DNA of 64,000 nucleotides from an uncultured Roseobacter sp. (GTDB taxonomy: Bacteria > Pseudomonadota > Alphaproteobacteria > Rhodobacterales > Rhodobacteraceae), in contig NZ_CANLYL010000002.1 of the NCBI RefSeq assembly GCF_947495275.1, forward strand, positions 62,001 to 126,000, read 5' to 3'. The position numbers and the translations under genes were made by a program. A model generated the notes under the pieces. The model searched no databases, was not told where the DNA came from, and saw only the letters and a program-made list of their open reading frames with translations. Positions 50,315 to 58,977 of this stretch are shown here, one piece after another (position 1 is the stretch's first letter; each line of letters opens with the position of its first letter).

Positions 50315-51547
50315 TTAGGCTTTCCACCAGCGGCGTGGTTCGACGTTTTCTGGCAGTGTATCTTCGTCGATCTCGCGCGCGATGTTGTAGATCTCCTGAT
50401 ACGTGTCGAGACCACCCGACCATCCGTTGAGACGCTCGCGCCAGTCTTCCCACAATTGTGGCTGGAACTCTGGCGAGCACATTTCTTCGGCCTTGCGACG
50501 CTCTTCTTTCGACAGGAAGGCGTTACGCACGTTGTTTTGAGCGAAGATTGTGTTTGGCAGAATCGGATCGGAAAGACCAACCGTTTTGACCAGAGCCGCC
50601 TCGTTTGCAGCCTGTACATGGACCTGGCTCCAATAGGAACTTTCCATCACGGCGTCCTGCAATTCGCCGCCAAGGCTGTCGAAGACACCTGCGTTCATCG
50701 CCGTGTGCTCTGTGCCGCAGAAGAAGTCGAGGTGTACGGACTGGGACACAACCGGCGACATGTTGGCGTAGGCCACGGCGGATGCCCATGTTTCCGCACC
50801 ATCAATCAGACCCTGCTTGAGACCGTCGAGGGTTTCTTCCCAGGCGACGGGCACCGGGTTCAGGTTCAGCGCTGTCATGGCGATTCGGCCCAACTGGGTG
50901 CCCGTGACGCGGTTTTTCGTGCCAAAGAGTTCTTCGATGCTGGTCACCGTTGGCTTGTCTTCCCAGGACAGGCCCAACTGGATGCCGCGAAGCTCCGCGT
51001 GGGAGAACAGGAATTTCAGACCGTGGCGGCGCTCATAGGGTTCGCGCAGCAGTTCCTGAGATTTGGGGTGATAGAGGAAGTGATACTGGTCGGCCCGGCT
51101 GCGGAACATGAAGGCGTAGTCCAGAACGTTCAGATAAGGGGCGCCCCCGGCGGAGTTCTGAGTGGAGGCCGCATAGATATCAACGATTCCCTGTTGGGCT
51201 TTTTCGACGCAGGAAACCTGACCACAAATCTGATTATCGCCGATAAACTCGACGCGAATCTCTCCGTCGGTGCGACTTTCAAGGTCACGAGCGAATTCCA
51301 GCGCACCGGCGCGTTCGATCAAAAGGTTGCGTGCATTGAAGCCCGCGGCACCGAATTTCAACGTAAATTTGGGCTCTTTTGCGAAACGTTTTTCGTAGGT
51401 CGATTCGGCCGCATTAGCCAAGTTTGCAAGGCTCATCGCCCCACCAAAGCCACCCGCAGCGAGCAAAGTGGAGCTCATGCCGTAGCGCCCCGCGACCCGG
51501 AACAGATCCCGGCGCGAAATGTGGTTTAGTTTGTCGTAAATTCCCAT
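50315..51547 (-). CDS. TRAP transporter substrate-binding protein (DctP), Tat-type signal
   Basis: A 410-residue receptor, larger than typical DctP. A twin-arginine leader SRRDLFRVAGRYGMSSTLLA ends near NLANA. GGAGG lies five bases before ATG 51547; a further in-frame ATG seven codons upstream is rejected because the Shine-Dalgarno would fall inside the gene. The equivalent of the family's carboxylate-binding strand reads FGTKNRVTGTQLGRIA and keeps the Arg, so an organic acid is the likely ligand. It is divergent from a GMC oxidoreductase that may act on the imported compound. Confidence 0.88.
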   Translation of the reverse strand: MGIYDKLNHISRRDLFRVAGRYGMSSTLLAAGGFGGAMSLANLANAAESTYEKRFAKEPKFTLKFGAAGFNARNLLIERAGALEFARDLESRTDGEIRVEFIGDNQICGQVSCVEKAQQGIVDIYAASTQNSAGGAPYLNVLDYAFMFRSRADQYHFLYHPKSQELLREPYERRHGLKFLFSHAELRGIQLGLSWEDKPTVTSIEELFGTKNRVTGTQLGRIAMTALNLNPVPVAWEETLDGLKQGLIDGAETWASAVAYANMSPVVSQSVHLDFFCGTEHTAMNAGVFDSLGGELQDAVMESSYWSQVHVQAANEAALVKTVGLSDPILPNTIFAQNNVRNAFLSKEERRKAEEMCSPEFQPQLWEDWRERLNGWSGGLDTYQEIYNIAREIDEDTLPENVEPRRWWKA

Positions 51548-51575
51548 GACTTCCTCCCTGAATGTCATTTATTGA

Positions 51576-51606
51576 GACTATTAGTCCCAAAAAACACTAG
51601 TATAGT
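51576..51606. promoter_or_regulatory. Paired inverted repeats in the dctP/GMC divergent promoter
   Basis: Two related palindromes, GACTA-T-TAGTC (51576-51586) and ACTA-GTA-TAGT (51596-51606), share the half-site ACTA/TAGT and are spaced about two helical turns apart, centre to centre. They sit in an AT-rich divergent promoter region. They are candidate binding sites for the IclR protein encoded in the same operon. No established IclR consensus is matched. Confidence 0.45.
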
Positions 51607-51654
51607 ATTCTCTTTTTGCATAGAGTTTTTTTCACACTGGTTTGGGAGGTCGAT

Positions 51655-53250
51655 ATGGAAGCTGATTTTGTTGTCGTCGGAGCAGGGTCCGCAGGATGTG
51701 TGTTGGCCAATCGGTTGAGCGCCGACCCCAAAAACAAGGTGATCTTGCTGGAGGCAGGTGGGCGGGATTTGAACCCCTGGATCCACATTCCAGTTGGATA
51801 CTTCAAAACCATCCACAACCCTTCCGTGGACTGGTGCTACAAGACCGAGCCTGATCCCGGGCTGAATGGCCGGTCGATCGAATGGCCCCGTGGCAAGGTG
51901 CTTGGGGGGTCTTCTTCACTGAACGGTCTGCTTTATGTACGCGGGCAACCACAGGATTATGACCGCTGGCGTCAGATGGGGAATACCGGGTGGGGATGGG
52001 ATGATGTGCTGCCCCTGTTCAAACGTGCCGAGAGCAATGAACGCGGCGCAGACGCGTATCATGGCGATCAGGGCCCGCTGTCGGTTTCCAACATGCGCAT
52101 TCAGCGCCCCATTACAGATGCATGGGTCGCGGCGGCCCAGGCGGCAGGGTACAAATTTAATCCCGACTACAACGGCGCTGATCAGGAGGGGGTAGGGTTT
52201 TTCCAACTTACTGCCCGCAACGGCCGTCGGTGCAGCTCCGCCGTCGCCTATCTGAACCCGGTCAAGAAGCGGCCGAACCTGCAGATTGTTACACATGCGC
52301 AGGTGGACAAGGTTGAAATTGAAGATGGCCGTGCCACGGGGGTCAGTTACAAGGACCGATCAGGACGGGTCCAGACCATCAAGGCAAATCGCGACATTAT
52401 CCTCTGCGGAGGGGCCATAAATTCTCCACAGCTCTTGATGCTGTCAGGTATTGGCGAAGCTGAGCAACTTTCCGAACACGGCATTGAGGTCAAAAAAGAA
52501 CTCAAAGGGGTCGGCAAGAACATGCAGGACCATTTGCAGGCGCGCCTGGTATACAAATGCAATGAGCCGACCTTGAACGATGAGGTCAGCAGTTTGTTTG
52601 GTCAGGCAAAAATCGGCCTGAAATACGCGCTTTTCCGGGCGGGTCCCATGACCATGGCGGCAAGCCTCGCAACCGGTTTTCTCAAAACCCGCGAAGATAT
52701 GGAAACGCCGGACATTCAGTTCCATGTCCAACCCTTGTCAGCCGAGAATCCGGGCAAGGGAGCGGATAAGTTCTCGGCCTTCACCATGTCGGTTTGCCAG
52801 TTACGACCCGAGAGCAAGGGCGAAATTCGTCTGAGTTCTGCTCAGCCGCGCGCCTATCCGAAAATTATTCCAAATTACCTGTCCACCGAAACCGATTGCC
52901 GGACGATTGTGGCAGGCGTGAACATCGCGCGCAAAATCGCGCGCCATGCGCCCCTGACCTCCAAGATCTCGGAGGAATTCAGGCCGCATTCAACCCTGGA
53001 CATTGACGACTATGATGCAACGCTCGATTGGGCGCGGAACAATACGGCCTCGATCTATCACCCGACAGGGACCTGCAAGATGGGATCAGGCGAGGACGCG
53101 GTGGTTGACGCTGAGCTGAAGGTCCATGGCATCAAGGGCCTGCGCGTGGCGGATTGTTCGATCATGCCCGAGATCGTTTCAGGAAATACAAACGCGCCTG
53201 CGATCATGATCGGGGAAAAGGCCTCTGATCTGATACTTGGAACAACCTGA
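51655..53250 (+). CDS. GMC-family FAD oxidoreductase (choline dehydrogenase-like)
   Basis: A 531-residue FAD-dependent alcohol oxidase or dehydrogenase. It has the N-terminal dinucleotide fold DFVVVGAGSAGCVLANRLS, the GMC signature WPRGKVLGGSSSLNGLLYVR (about residues 81-100), INSPQLLMLSGIG (second signature) and the active-site pair in SIYHPTGTCKMGSG and GNTNAPAIMIGEKASD. GGGAGG precedes the ATG by five bases. No betaine operon genes surround it, so choline is not assumed. It probably oxidises a primary or secondary alcohol linked to the divergent TRAP system. A GC hairpin follows. Confidence 0.92.
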   Translation: MEADFVVVGAGSAGCVLANRLSADPKNKVILLEAGGRDLNPWIHIPVGYFKTIHNPSVDWCYKTEPDPGLNGRSIEWPRGKVLGGSSSLNGLLYVRGQPQDYDRWRQMGNTGWGWDDVLPLFKRAESNERGADAYHGDQGPLSVSNMRIQRPITDAWVAAAQAAGYKFNPDYNGADQEGVGFFQLTARNGRRCSSAVAYLNPVKKRPNLQIVTHAQVDKVEIEDGRATGVSYKDRSGRVQTIKANRDIILCGGAINSPQLLMLSGIGEAEQLSEHGIEVKKELKGVGKNMQDHLQARLVYKCNEPTLNDEVSSLFGQAKIGLKYALFRAGPMTMAASLATGFLKTREDMETPDIQFHVQPLSAENPGKGADKFSAFTMSVCQLRPESKGEIRLSSAQPRAYPKIIPNYLSTETDCRTIVAGVNIARKIARHAPLTSKISEEFRPHSTLDIDDYDATLDWARNNTASIYHPTGTCKMGSGEDAVVDAELKVHGIKGLRVADCSIMPEIVSGNTNAPAIMIGEKASDLILGTT

Positions 53251-53254
53251 GGCT

Positions 53255-53278
53255 GCGGGGGGCTTCGCAGACCCCCGC
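53255..53278 (+). terminator. GC-rich terminator hairpin after the GMC gene
   Basis: A perfect 7-bp stem GCGGGGG/CCCCCGC with a 10-base loop, five bases after the GMC stop. No T-tract follows. It probably separates the GMC transcript from the reductive dehalogenase gene. Confidence 0.6.
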
Positions 53279-53378
53279 GCAAGTCGTTCACAATTCGGAG
53301 AAATCGGCACATTGCGCCTGTTGACGGGGCGCAATGCATTGTCATCGGGTGCTGATTAAACGTACCTTGCCTAAAATT

Positions 53379-53408
53379 TGTGCGGTGATCTGCACAGTGA
53401 TCTGCACA
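53379..53408. promoter_or_regulatory. Tandem 12-bp repeat with overlapping inverted repeat upstream of the dehalogenase
   Basis: GTGATCTGCACA occurs twice in tandem without spacing (53385-53396 and 53397-53408), ending 29 bases before the dehalogenase ATG. The first copy is overlapped by an inverted repeat TGTGC-N8-GCACA (53379-53396). The arrangement suggests an operator, and its closeness to the start would favour repression or leader control. No regulator gene is adjacent on this side. Confidence 0.5.
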
Positions 53409-53437
53409 GGCCAAAAAGACCTTCGAGGAGGCGCAAA

Positions 53438-56400
53438 ATGAGCTTCCGGTTTTTCTCCACCCGGAATAGGGCGCCACATCTGGGGCCCTACCCGCTGGAG
53501 CGACTTGTGCGTGGCGAGATGCCGGATTTGGCGTCACTCCCGCCATTCCAACCTCCGGATTTCCAACGACCGCATACCCCTGCCTCGATCGTGAATGCGA
53601 TGGCGGACTATCAGGCGACAATGGACGCCATCCGTGACGGGCTGGTCAACAAAACGCGGTCCCAATGTCCGGATGACTTGCACGAAAGGGCCAATCATCT
53701 GAAGTCGTTCGGGTACTTCAGTGATGCCTCGATGGTGGGGGTTGGCCCGCTGGTTGCGTCTGCAATTCTGAACCAGCCCATTCGAAACCCTGACATTGAC
53801 AGGCTGGCAGAGGATTTGCGCACCAAGCAAACCAAAACCCTCGCGTCGGGCATAGATGTGATCATGGCGGATCTGCGCGATTCCATGACCGCGCCACCGA
53901 CCACGATTGTCGATCACGCCCATTGCGTGGTTTTCCTGTATGAAATGCCGCGTGACCCGCGTGACGGGGAGGCTGGTACAGACTGGCTGGAGGACGCGCA
54001 GGCCCATCGCGCCTGTCTGCGCGCCGCAGAGACAGCGGTCGTTCTGGCCAACTACATCCGACTGTTGGGTTGGGATGCCAAGGCCCATACCGGCACCAGC
54101 ACCGATGTTGACCTCGACCGGTTGACGGTGGCCGCCGGTCTCGCCTCGATCGAAGAGGGGACCCTTGTGAATCCCTATCTCGGAACCCGATTTGGCGTGG
54201 CCGTTTTGACAACGACCATGCCGCTTGCCCATGACGCCCCGCTGGCACCGATGCGCGCTCAGACCTGGTTGCGCACCAATGCCCCGGCCTGGTGGCTGGG
54301 CAAAGGCAGTCAGAAATCGGCTTTCACCAAGGACCCGTTCGCCAGCCGGGATTTTGCCCTTGGGCCGCATCCATTTGAGACGCTCACACGCGTAGATCAG
54401 CCCACAACCTATATTGACGAGCCCAATGTGGCGCGTGTGCCCAAACGCACCGACATGTTCGCACGGGCGCAGTTTGGCGATATGGGCAAGGCCAATCAGG
54501 AAGGATCAGCAGGGGGGCACTATGCCCGCAAAGCAGCGCCATCCATGGCACAGCGCCGCATGTTGGGGGCGTTTGTCCTGTTGCAGGATGGCCCGCGCAA
54601 TGAAGGACCCCGCCCCGATGATGCAGAGCGCAATGCCGCGAATGTCAAAGCGGCCTGTTATTTCCTGGGCGTGGACGCTGTTGGGCTGAGCCGGTGTCCG
54701 GACTGGACCTGGTACAGCCACGACGCCACGGGCGCGCCGCTCAAACCGCCACATGATCAGGCGATCAGCATGATCATTGATCAGGGGTTTGACACCATGG
54801 AAGGGGCCTCTGGCGACGACTGGATATCCGTGGCCCAGTCCATGCGGGCCTATCTTCGGTTTTCTCTGCTGGGCGGCGTGATCGCTCGTCAAATCCGAAA
54901 TCTCGGCTATAAAGCCAAGGCGCATACGGTTCTGGATGGCGAAGTATTGCAGCCGCCGCTGTTGTTGTTGTCCGGGTTAGGGGAGGTCAGCCGCATTGGC
55001 GAAGTCATTCTGAACCCCTTTCTGGGGCCGCGGCTGAAGTCGGGCGTTGTGACCACGGATATGCCTCTGGCGCATGACAAGCCGATTGACTTCGGCCTGC
55101 AGAAGTTCTGCGAAAGCTGCAACAAATGCGCGCGCGAATGCCCCTCGGGGGCAATTACCGCAGGCCCCAAGCTGATGTTCAACGGCTACGAGATCTGGAA
55201 GTCGGACAGCCAGAAATGTGCGACATATCGGATCACCACACCGGGCGGGGCCATGTGTGGCCGGTGCATGAAAACATGCCCCTGGAACCTCGAAGGGCTC
55301 TTTGCAGAACGTCCCTTCAGGTGGGCGGCGATGAATGTACCGAAGTTGGCACCGGTCCTCGCAAAACTGGACGATGCGGTGGGCAACGGCCGTTTGAACC
55401 CGATCAAGAAGTGGTGGTGGGACATCGAATTGGCCGAAGACGGCGGATACCATCCAACCCGCAAACCGGTGAATGCGCGTGATCTGCAAAAGGATCTGGC
55501 GCTGAAATACGAGGACCAGACGCTGGCGGTCTATCCGGCCAGTCTCGCCCCGCACCCCTGGCCCTACCCGTTCCCGATGGATCGCGAGGCGGGGATCGAG
55601 GCCTATCAGGCGATGATCACGGCGGAGGAATACAAATCCCGCAAGGCGGCGGGTGAGACGGGCGCGTGGGATCACCGCTACCTCAATGGCAGTGACAGCC
55701 CGGTGGTTCGGGTTGAGATCGCGCAATCAGAAAAGCTGACAAGCGAGGTCAGCCGCTACGTCTTTCGTGCATTGGACGGCGGGGAATTGCCGGAATGGAC
55801 CGCGGGCGCCCATCTCGACATCGTCGTGACGCCGGACAAGCTGCGGCAATATTCGATGTGTGGGGACCCAGGCGACCGCTCACGCTATGAAATTGCAGTC
55901 TTGCGGGAAGCGGACGGGCGCGGTGGTTCAGAACTGCTGCACCGTATTTTCAACGAGGGTCGCAAGGTTTTTGTGTCCCGTCCGATCAATCACTTCCCGG
56001 TCGAAAAATCGGCTTCGCACAGCTTTCTGATGGGCGGCGGGATTGGGATCACGCCGATGATCGCCATGGCGCATGAGCTGCATCGCTTGGGCAAACCCTT
56101 CGATCTGCATTATTCTGTGCCCACCCGGCAGGCAGGTGCGTTCATCCATGATCTGGCTGAAATGCCCTGGGCGGATCGGGTCCACATCCATATTTCAGAT
56201 GAAGATACGCGCGCTGATCTGGATAAGGTACTGGAAGGGTACCAGCCGGGCTGGCATGTTTATACCTGTGGACCCGAAAGCTACATGAACGCGGTTGTTG
56301 CGGCAGCCGAGCGTGGGGGTTTCCCGGAAGAGGCGCGGCGATTGGAGTATTTTTCAGTCCCTGAACTGCCGGAATATGAAAACCACCCCTTCACATTGGC

Positions 56401-56647
56401 CTTGAAAGACGGTCGAAAAATCGCCGTCCCGGCGGACCGTTCGGCGGCGGATGTACTGGTCGAGCATGGCCTGAAGGTGGATATCAAATGCTCGGATGGC
56501 ATTTGCGGTGTGTGCAAATGTGGGGTGATTGCCGGCGAGGTCGAGCATCGCGATTTTGTTCTGTCCAAGGCGCAGCGCGAGAACAACATCATCCTGTGCC
56601 AATCCCGGGCGGCGGACGAAAACGGCGAAATCGCAATCGATCTTTAA
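53438..56647 (+). CDS. Self-sufficient cytosolic reductive dehalogenase fused to a flavin/[2Fe-2S] reductase
   Basis: A 1069-residue fusion. An N-terminal corrinoid-type reductive dehalogenase part (to about residue 620) ends in two [4Fe-4S] sites: FCESCNKCARECP (Cys558, 561, 564, 568), and Cys594 with GAMCGRCMKTCPWN (Cys607, 610, 614). A phthalate-dioxygenase-reductase-like part follows, with flavin motif RQYS (803-806), NAD site LMGGGIGITPMIAM (from about 864), YTCGPESYMNAV, and a plant-type [2Fe-2S] CSDGICGVC (Cys1018, 1023, 1026) plus Cys1054. There is no Tat leader and no RdhB anchor gene. This is the NpRdhA/BhbA architecture: NAD(P)H-driven removal of halogen from aromatic compounds in the cytosol. 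Residues ~204-269 repeat ~486-551. GAGGAGG fixes the start. Confidence 0.93.
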   Translation: MSFRFFSTRNRAPHLGPYPLERLVRGEMPDLASLPPFQPPDFQRPHTPASIVNAMADYQATMDAIRDGLVNKTRSQCPDDLHERANHLKSFGYFSDASMVGVGPLVASAILNQPIRNPDIDRLAEDLRTKQTKTLASGIDVIMADLRDSMTAPPTTIVDHAHCVVFLYEMPRDPRDGEAGTDWLEDAQAHRACLRAAETAVVLANYIRLLGWDAKAHTGTSTDVDLDRLTVAAGLASIEEGTLVNPYLGTRFGVAVLTTTMPLAHDAPLAPMRAQTWLRTNAPAWWLGKGSQKSAFTKDPFASRDFALGPHPFETLTRVDQPTTYIDEPNVARVPKRTDMFARAQFGDMGKANQEGSAGGHYARKAAPSMAQRRMLGAFVLLQDGPRNEGPRPDDAERNAANVKAACYFLGVDAVGLSRCPDWTWYSHDATGAPLKPPHDQAISMIIDQGFDTMEGASGDDWISVAQSMRAYLRFSLLGGVIARQIRNLGYKAKAHTVLDGEVLQPPLLLLSGLGEVSRIGEVILNPFLGPRLKSGVVTTDMPLAHDKPIDFGLQKFCESCNKCARECPSGAITAGPKLMFNGYEIWKSDSQKCATYRITTPGGAMCGRCMKTCPWNLEGLFAERPFRWAAMNVPKLAPVLAKLDDAVGNGRLNPIKKWWWDIELAEDGGYHPTRKPVNARDLQKDLALKYEDQTLAVYPASLAPHPWPYPFPMDREAGIEAYQAMITAEEYKSRKAAGETGAWDHRYLNGSDSPVVRVEIAQSEKLTSEVSRYVFRALDGGELPEWTAGAHLDIVVTPDKLRQYSMCGDPGDRSRYEIAVLREADGRGGSELLHRIFNEGRKVFVSRPINHFPVEKSASHSFLMGGGIGITPMIAMAHELHRLGKPFDLHYSVPTRQAGAFIHDLAEMPWADRVHIHISDEDTRADLDKVLEGYQPGWHVYTCGPESYMNAVVAAAERGGFPEEARRLEYFSVPELPEYENHPFTLALKDGRKIAVPADRSAADVLVEHGLKVDIKCSDGICGVCKCGVIAGEVEHRDFVLSKAQRENNIILCQSRAADENGEIAIDL

Positions 56648-56739
56648 AACCTGCTTTCACAAAACTGATACCGGACTGTCATGTCCATGTGTCCTGAATC
56701 TGCGCCTTTGCGCGCATGTCGAGACATATGGAGAAATCA

Positions 56740-58914
56740 ATGACCAAGACCCTGCTGCTGACCAGCACCTTGCTTGCCGGAATTGCCTTGTCGCCTGCCC
56801 ATGCGGAGATGAACTTCAACCGCATCGCCTCTTTTCCCGTGACCGCCAACTTTGAGGGCGACGTCCCCGAAGAGACATCCGCGGAGATCATTGATGTCTC
56901 CGGTGACGGGCTGACGCTGATATATACCGATAGCCCCGCAGGGGTGATTGGGGCCATTGATATCACGAATGCCCATGCGCCTTTGCCCAAGGGAACCTTG
57001 CCAATGCAGGGCGAGCCGACAGCCGTCTCCGTGATCGGCAACACAGCCTTCGTCGCCGTGAACACATCCGAAAGCTACACAGCGCCCTCTGGTATGATCA
57101 AAGCTGTTGATCTTGTGGACATGCAGGTCGTGCAATCCTGCAATTTGGGGGGGCAGCCCGATAGCACAGCGCGGGCAAAGGATGGATCCTTCCTCGCTAT
57201 TGCCATCGAAAACGAACGTGACGAAGATTTAGGAGAAGGGCGGGTGCCGCAAATGCCTGCGGGTGATCTGGTCCTTGTGGATGTCGCTGACGGCAGAATG
57301 GATTGCGGCTCCCTGCGCCGGTCCGGTCTGGCTGGATTGGCCGATATCGCAGGCGAAGATCCCGAGCCGGAATTTGTCGACATCAATAGCCTCGGTGAGG
57401 TCGTCGTGACGCTTCAGGAAAATAACCACATCGCCATTGTCGCCAGGGACGGATTGGTCTTGTCGCATTTCTCCGCCGGAGCGGTTGATCTGGAAGGGAT
57501 TGATGCCACCGATGAACGGGCGGCATTGATCTTTGATGAACGCCAGCCGGGCCGCCTTCGTGAGCCCGATGGTGTGCAGTGGATCGACGATGACCACTTC
57601 ACCATCGCCAATGAGGGCGACATGGACGGCGGTGCGCGTGGGATGACCATCTTTCGCAAGGACGGCACGTTGATCTGGGAAAGCGGTGCCACGCTGGAAC
57701 AGGCGATTGTGCAGATCGGGCATTATCCCGACAAGCGCTCCGATAGCAAAGGCGTTGAACCGGAAGGTATGGAGTTCGCCGTCTATGACGGCACGCCTTT
57801 CGTATTTGTCATGGCGGAACGCGCCTCTATCGTTGCCGTATACGATGTCACTGACCCTACGGCACCGGTTCTGCATCAGCTGCTGCCGTCTGGCATCTCC
57901 CCCGAGGGCGCCGTGGCCATTCCTGAAAGAGGGTTGTTGGTCACCGCCAATGAATTTGATGGGCGCCAGGACGGGGCCGCGCCCGCACATGTCATGCTCT
58001 ATGAATACACGGACAGGGCGGCGAGCTATCCGCACCTTACATCGAAGGGAATGGAAACGCTGACCGGGTGGGGGGCGATCTCGGGCCTGGTGTCGGATCA
58101 GAACGGCATGATCTACGCGGTTTCTGACAGTTTCTATGGCCACCAGCCCCGGATTTTCAAGATCGATCCCAGAACTTCGCCCGCCCGCATCGTCGAGGCG
58201 ATTGATGTAACGCGTAATGGCTTGCCAGCGCAAAAGCTGGACATGGAAGGGATCGCGCTGGACGGCAAAGGCGGCTTCTGGATTGCGTCTGAAGGGCGCA
58301 CGGATCGTCTGCGGCCCCATGCCATTCTGAACGTAAGCGCAACCGGCGAAATCATCGCGGAAATCGGTTTGCCCCCCTACCTCATGGCCTTTGAACGGCG
58401 CTTTGGCTTTGAGGGTATTGCGAAGGTGGGGGAGATGCTCTGGATGCCGGTTCAGCGTCAATGGGCGGATGACCCCAAAGATCACGTGAAACTTGTCGCC
58501 TACAATCTTGAGACCGAAGAGTGGGGCGCTGTGCTCTATCCAAAAGCGGCCGCAGAAAAAGGCTGGGTTGGCCTGAGCGAGTTGAGCCTCTATGGGGACA
58601 GCGTCTACATCATTGAGCGCGACAATCAGCACGCAAGCGACGCCGTGACCAAGAAAATCTATGCGGTGCCGCTTGATGATTTGGCACCCGCAGCACTCGG
58701 ATCGGATTTGCCGGTGGTTTCCAAAACGTTGGTGCGCGACATGATCCCGGACCTCAAAGCGACGGGCGGATATGTTCTCGACAAGATCGAGGGTCTGGCC
58801 ATCTCGCCGGAGGGCCAGGCATGGATTGCAACCGATAACGACGGGGTTGATGATCATTCCGGCGAGACCATGTTCTTTGACATCGGGAACATCTCGCGCA
58901 AGGCGTTGAACTGA
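56740..58914 (+). CDS. Exported esterase-like/phytase-like beta-propeller protein
   Basis: A 724-residue secreted or periplasmic protein. A Sec signal (TLLLTSTLLAGIALSPAHA, cleavage before EMNF) is followed by propeller-type repeats (LEGIDATDERAALIFDERQ, GVQWIDDDHFTIANEGDMD). The C-terminal half matches the esterase-like activity of phytase family (AISGLVSDQNGMIYAVSDSF, KLDMEGIALDGKGGFWIASE, KIEGLAISPEGQAWIATDND). Acid pairs near DNDGVDDHSGE suggest Ca2+ binding. The start at MTKTLLL follows GGAGAAATC. It follows the dehalogenase by 92 bases and may be a separate transcript. A phosphate-ester or lactone substrate is possible. Confidence 0.8.
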   Translation: MTKTLLLTSTLLAGIALSPAHAEMNFNRIASFPVTANFEGDVPEETSAEIIDVSGDGLTLIYTDSPAGVIGAIDITNAHAPLPKGTLPMQGEPTAVSVIGNTAFVAVNTSESYTAPSGMIKAVDLVDMQVVQSCNLGGQPDSTARAKDGSFLAIAIENERDEDLGEGRVPQMPAGDLVLVDVADGRMDCGSLRRSGLAGLADIAGEDPEPEFVDINSLGEVVVTLQENNHIAIVARDGLVLSHFSAGAVDLEGIDATDERAALIFDERQPGRLREPDGVQWIDDDHFTIANEGDMDGGARGMTIFRKDGTLIWESGATLEQAIVQIGHYPDKRSDSKGVEPEGMEFAVYDGTPFVFVMAERASIVAVYDVTDPTAPVLHQLLPSGISPEGAVAIPERGLLVTANEFDGRQDGAAPAHVMLYEYTDRAASYPHLTSKGMETLTGWGAISGLVSDQNGMIYAVSDSFYGHQPRIFKIDPRTSPARIVEAIDVTRNGLPAQKLDMEGIALDGKGGFWIASEGRTDRLRPHAILNVSATGEIIAEIGLPPYLMAFERRFGFEGIAKVGEMLWMPVQRQWADDPKDHVKLVAYNLETEEWGAVLYPKAAAEKGWVGLSELSLYGDSVYIIERDNQHASDAVTKKIYAVPLDDLAPAALGSDLPVVSKTLVRDMIPDLKATGGYVLDKIEGLAISPEGQAWIATDNDGVDDHSGETMFFDIGNISRKALN

Positions 58915-58927
58915 CAACATCAAAATC

Positions 58928-58956
58928 CCTGCTTCGCCGTTTTCTGGCGGAGCAGG
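58928..58956. terminator. Bidirectional terminator between convergent genes
   Basis: An 11-bp stem CCTGCTTCGCC/GGCGGAGCAGG with one T-G wobble and a GTTTTCT loop, 13 bases after the phytase-like stop and 21 bases from the DUF1045 stop. AAAA precedes it, giving a short U-run for minus-strand transcripts. It is a convincing shared terminator. Confidence 0.75.
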
Positions 58957-58977
58957 CCCCTTGAGCGGGGCAAGCTT

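Noticed and set aside
50048-51529. 493-codon plus-strand frame over the TRAP receptor
   Set aside because: The minus strand has a Tat leader and DctP fold with a good Shine-Dalgarno sequence; the plus frame has neither.
51655-53250. Choline dehydrogenase betA
   Set aside because: No betB, betI or choline transporter nearby. The GMC family is broad, so only the family was named.
53385-53408. CRISPR or satellite repeat
   Set aside because: Only two 12-base units without spacers. A regulatory site is more likely.
53438-55100. Epoxyqueuosine reductase (QueG) as an alternative identity for the dehalogenase part
   Set aside because: QueG is about 350-380 residues and not fused to a flavin/[2Fe-2S] reductase. 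The length, duplicated segment and C-terminal module fit the catabolic RdhA group instead.
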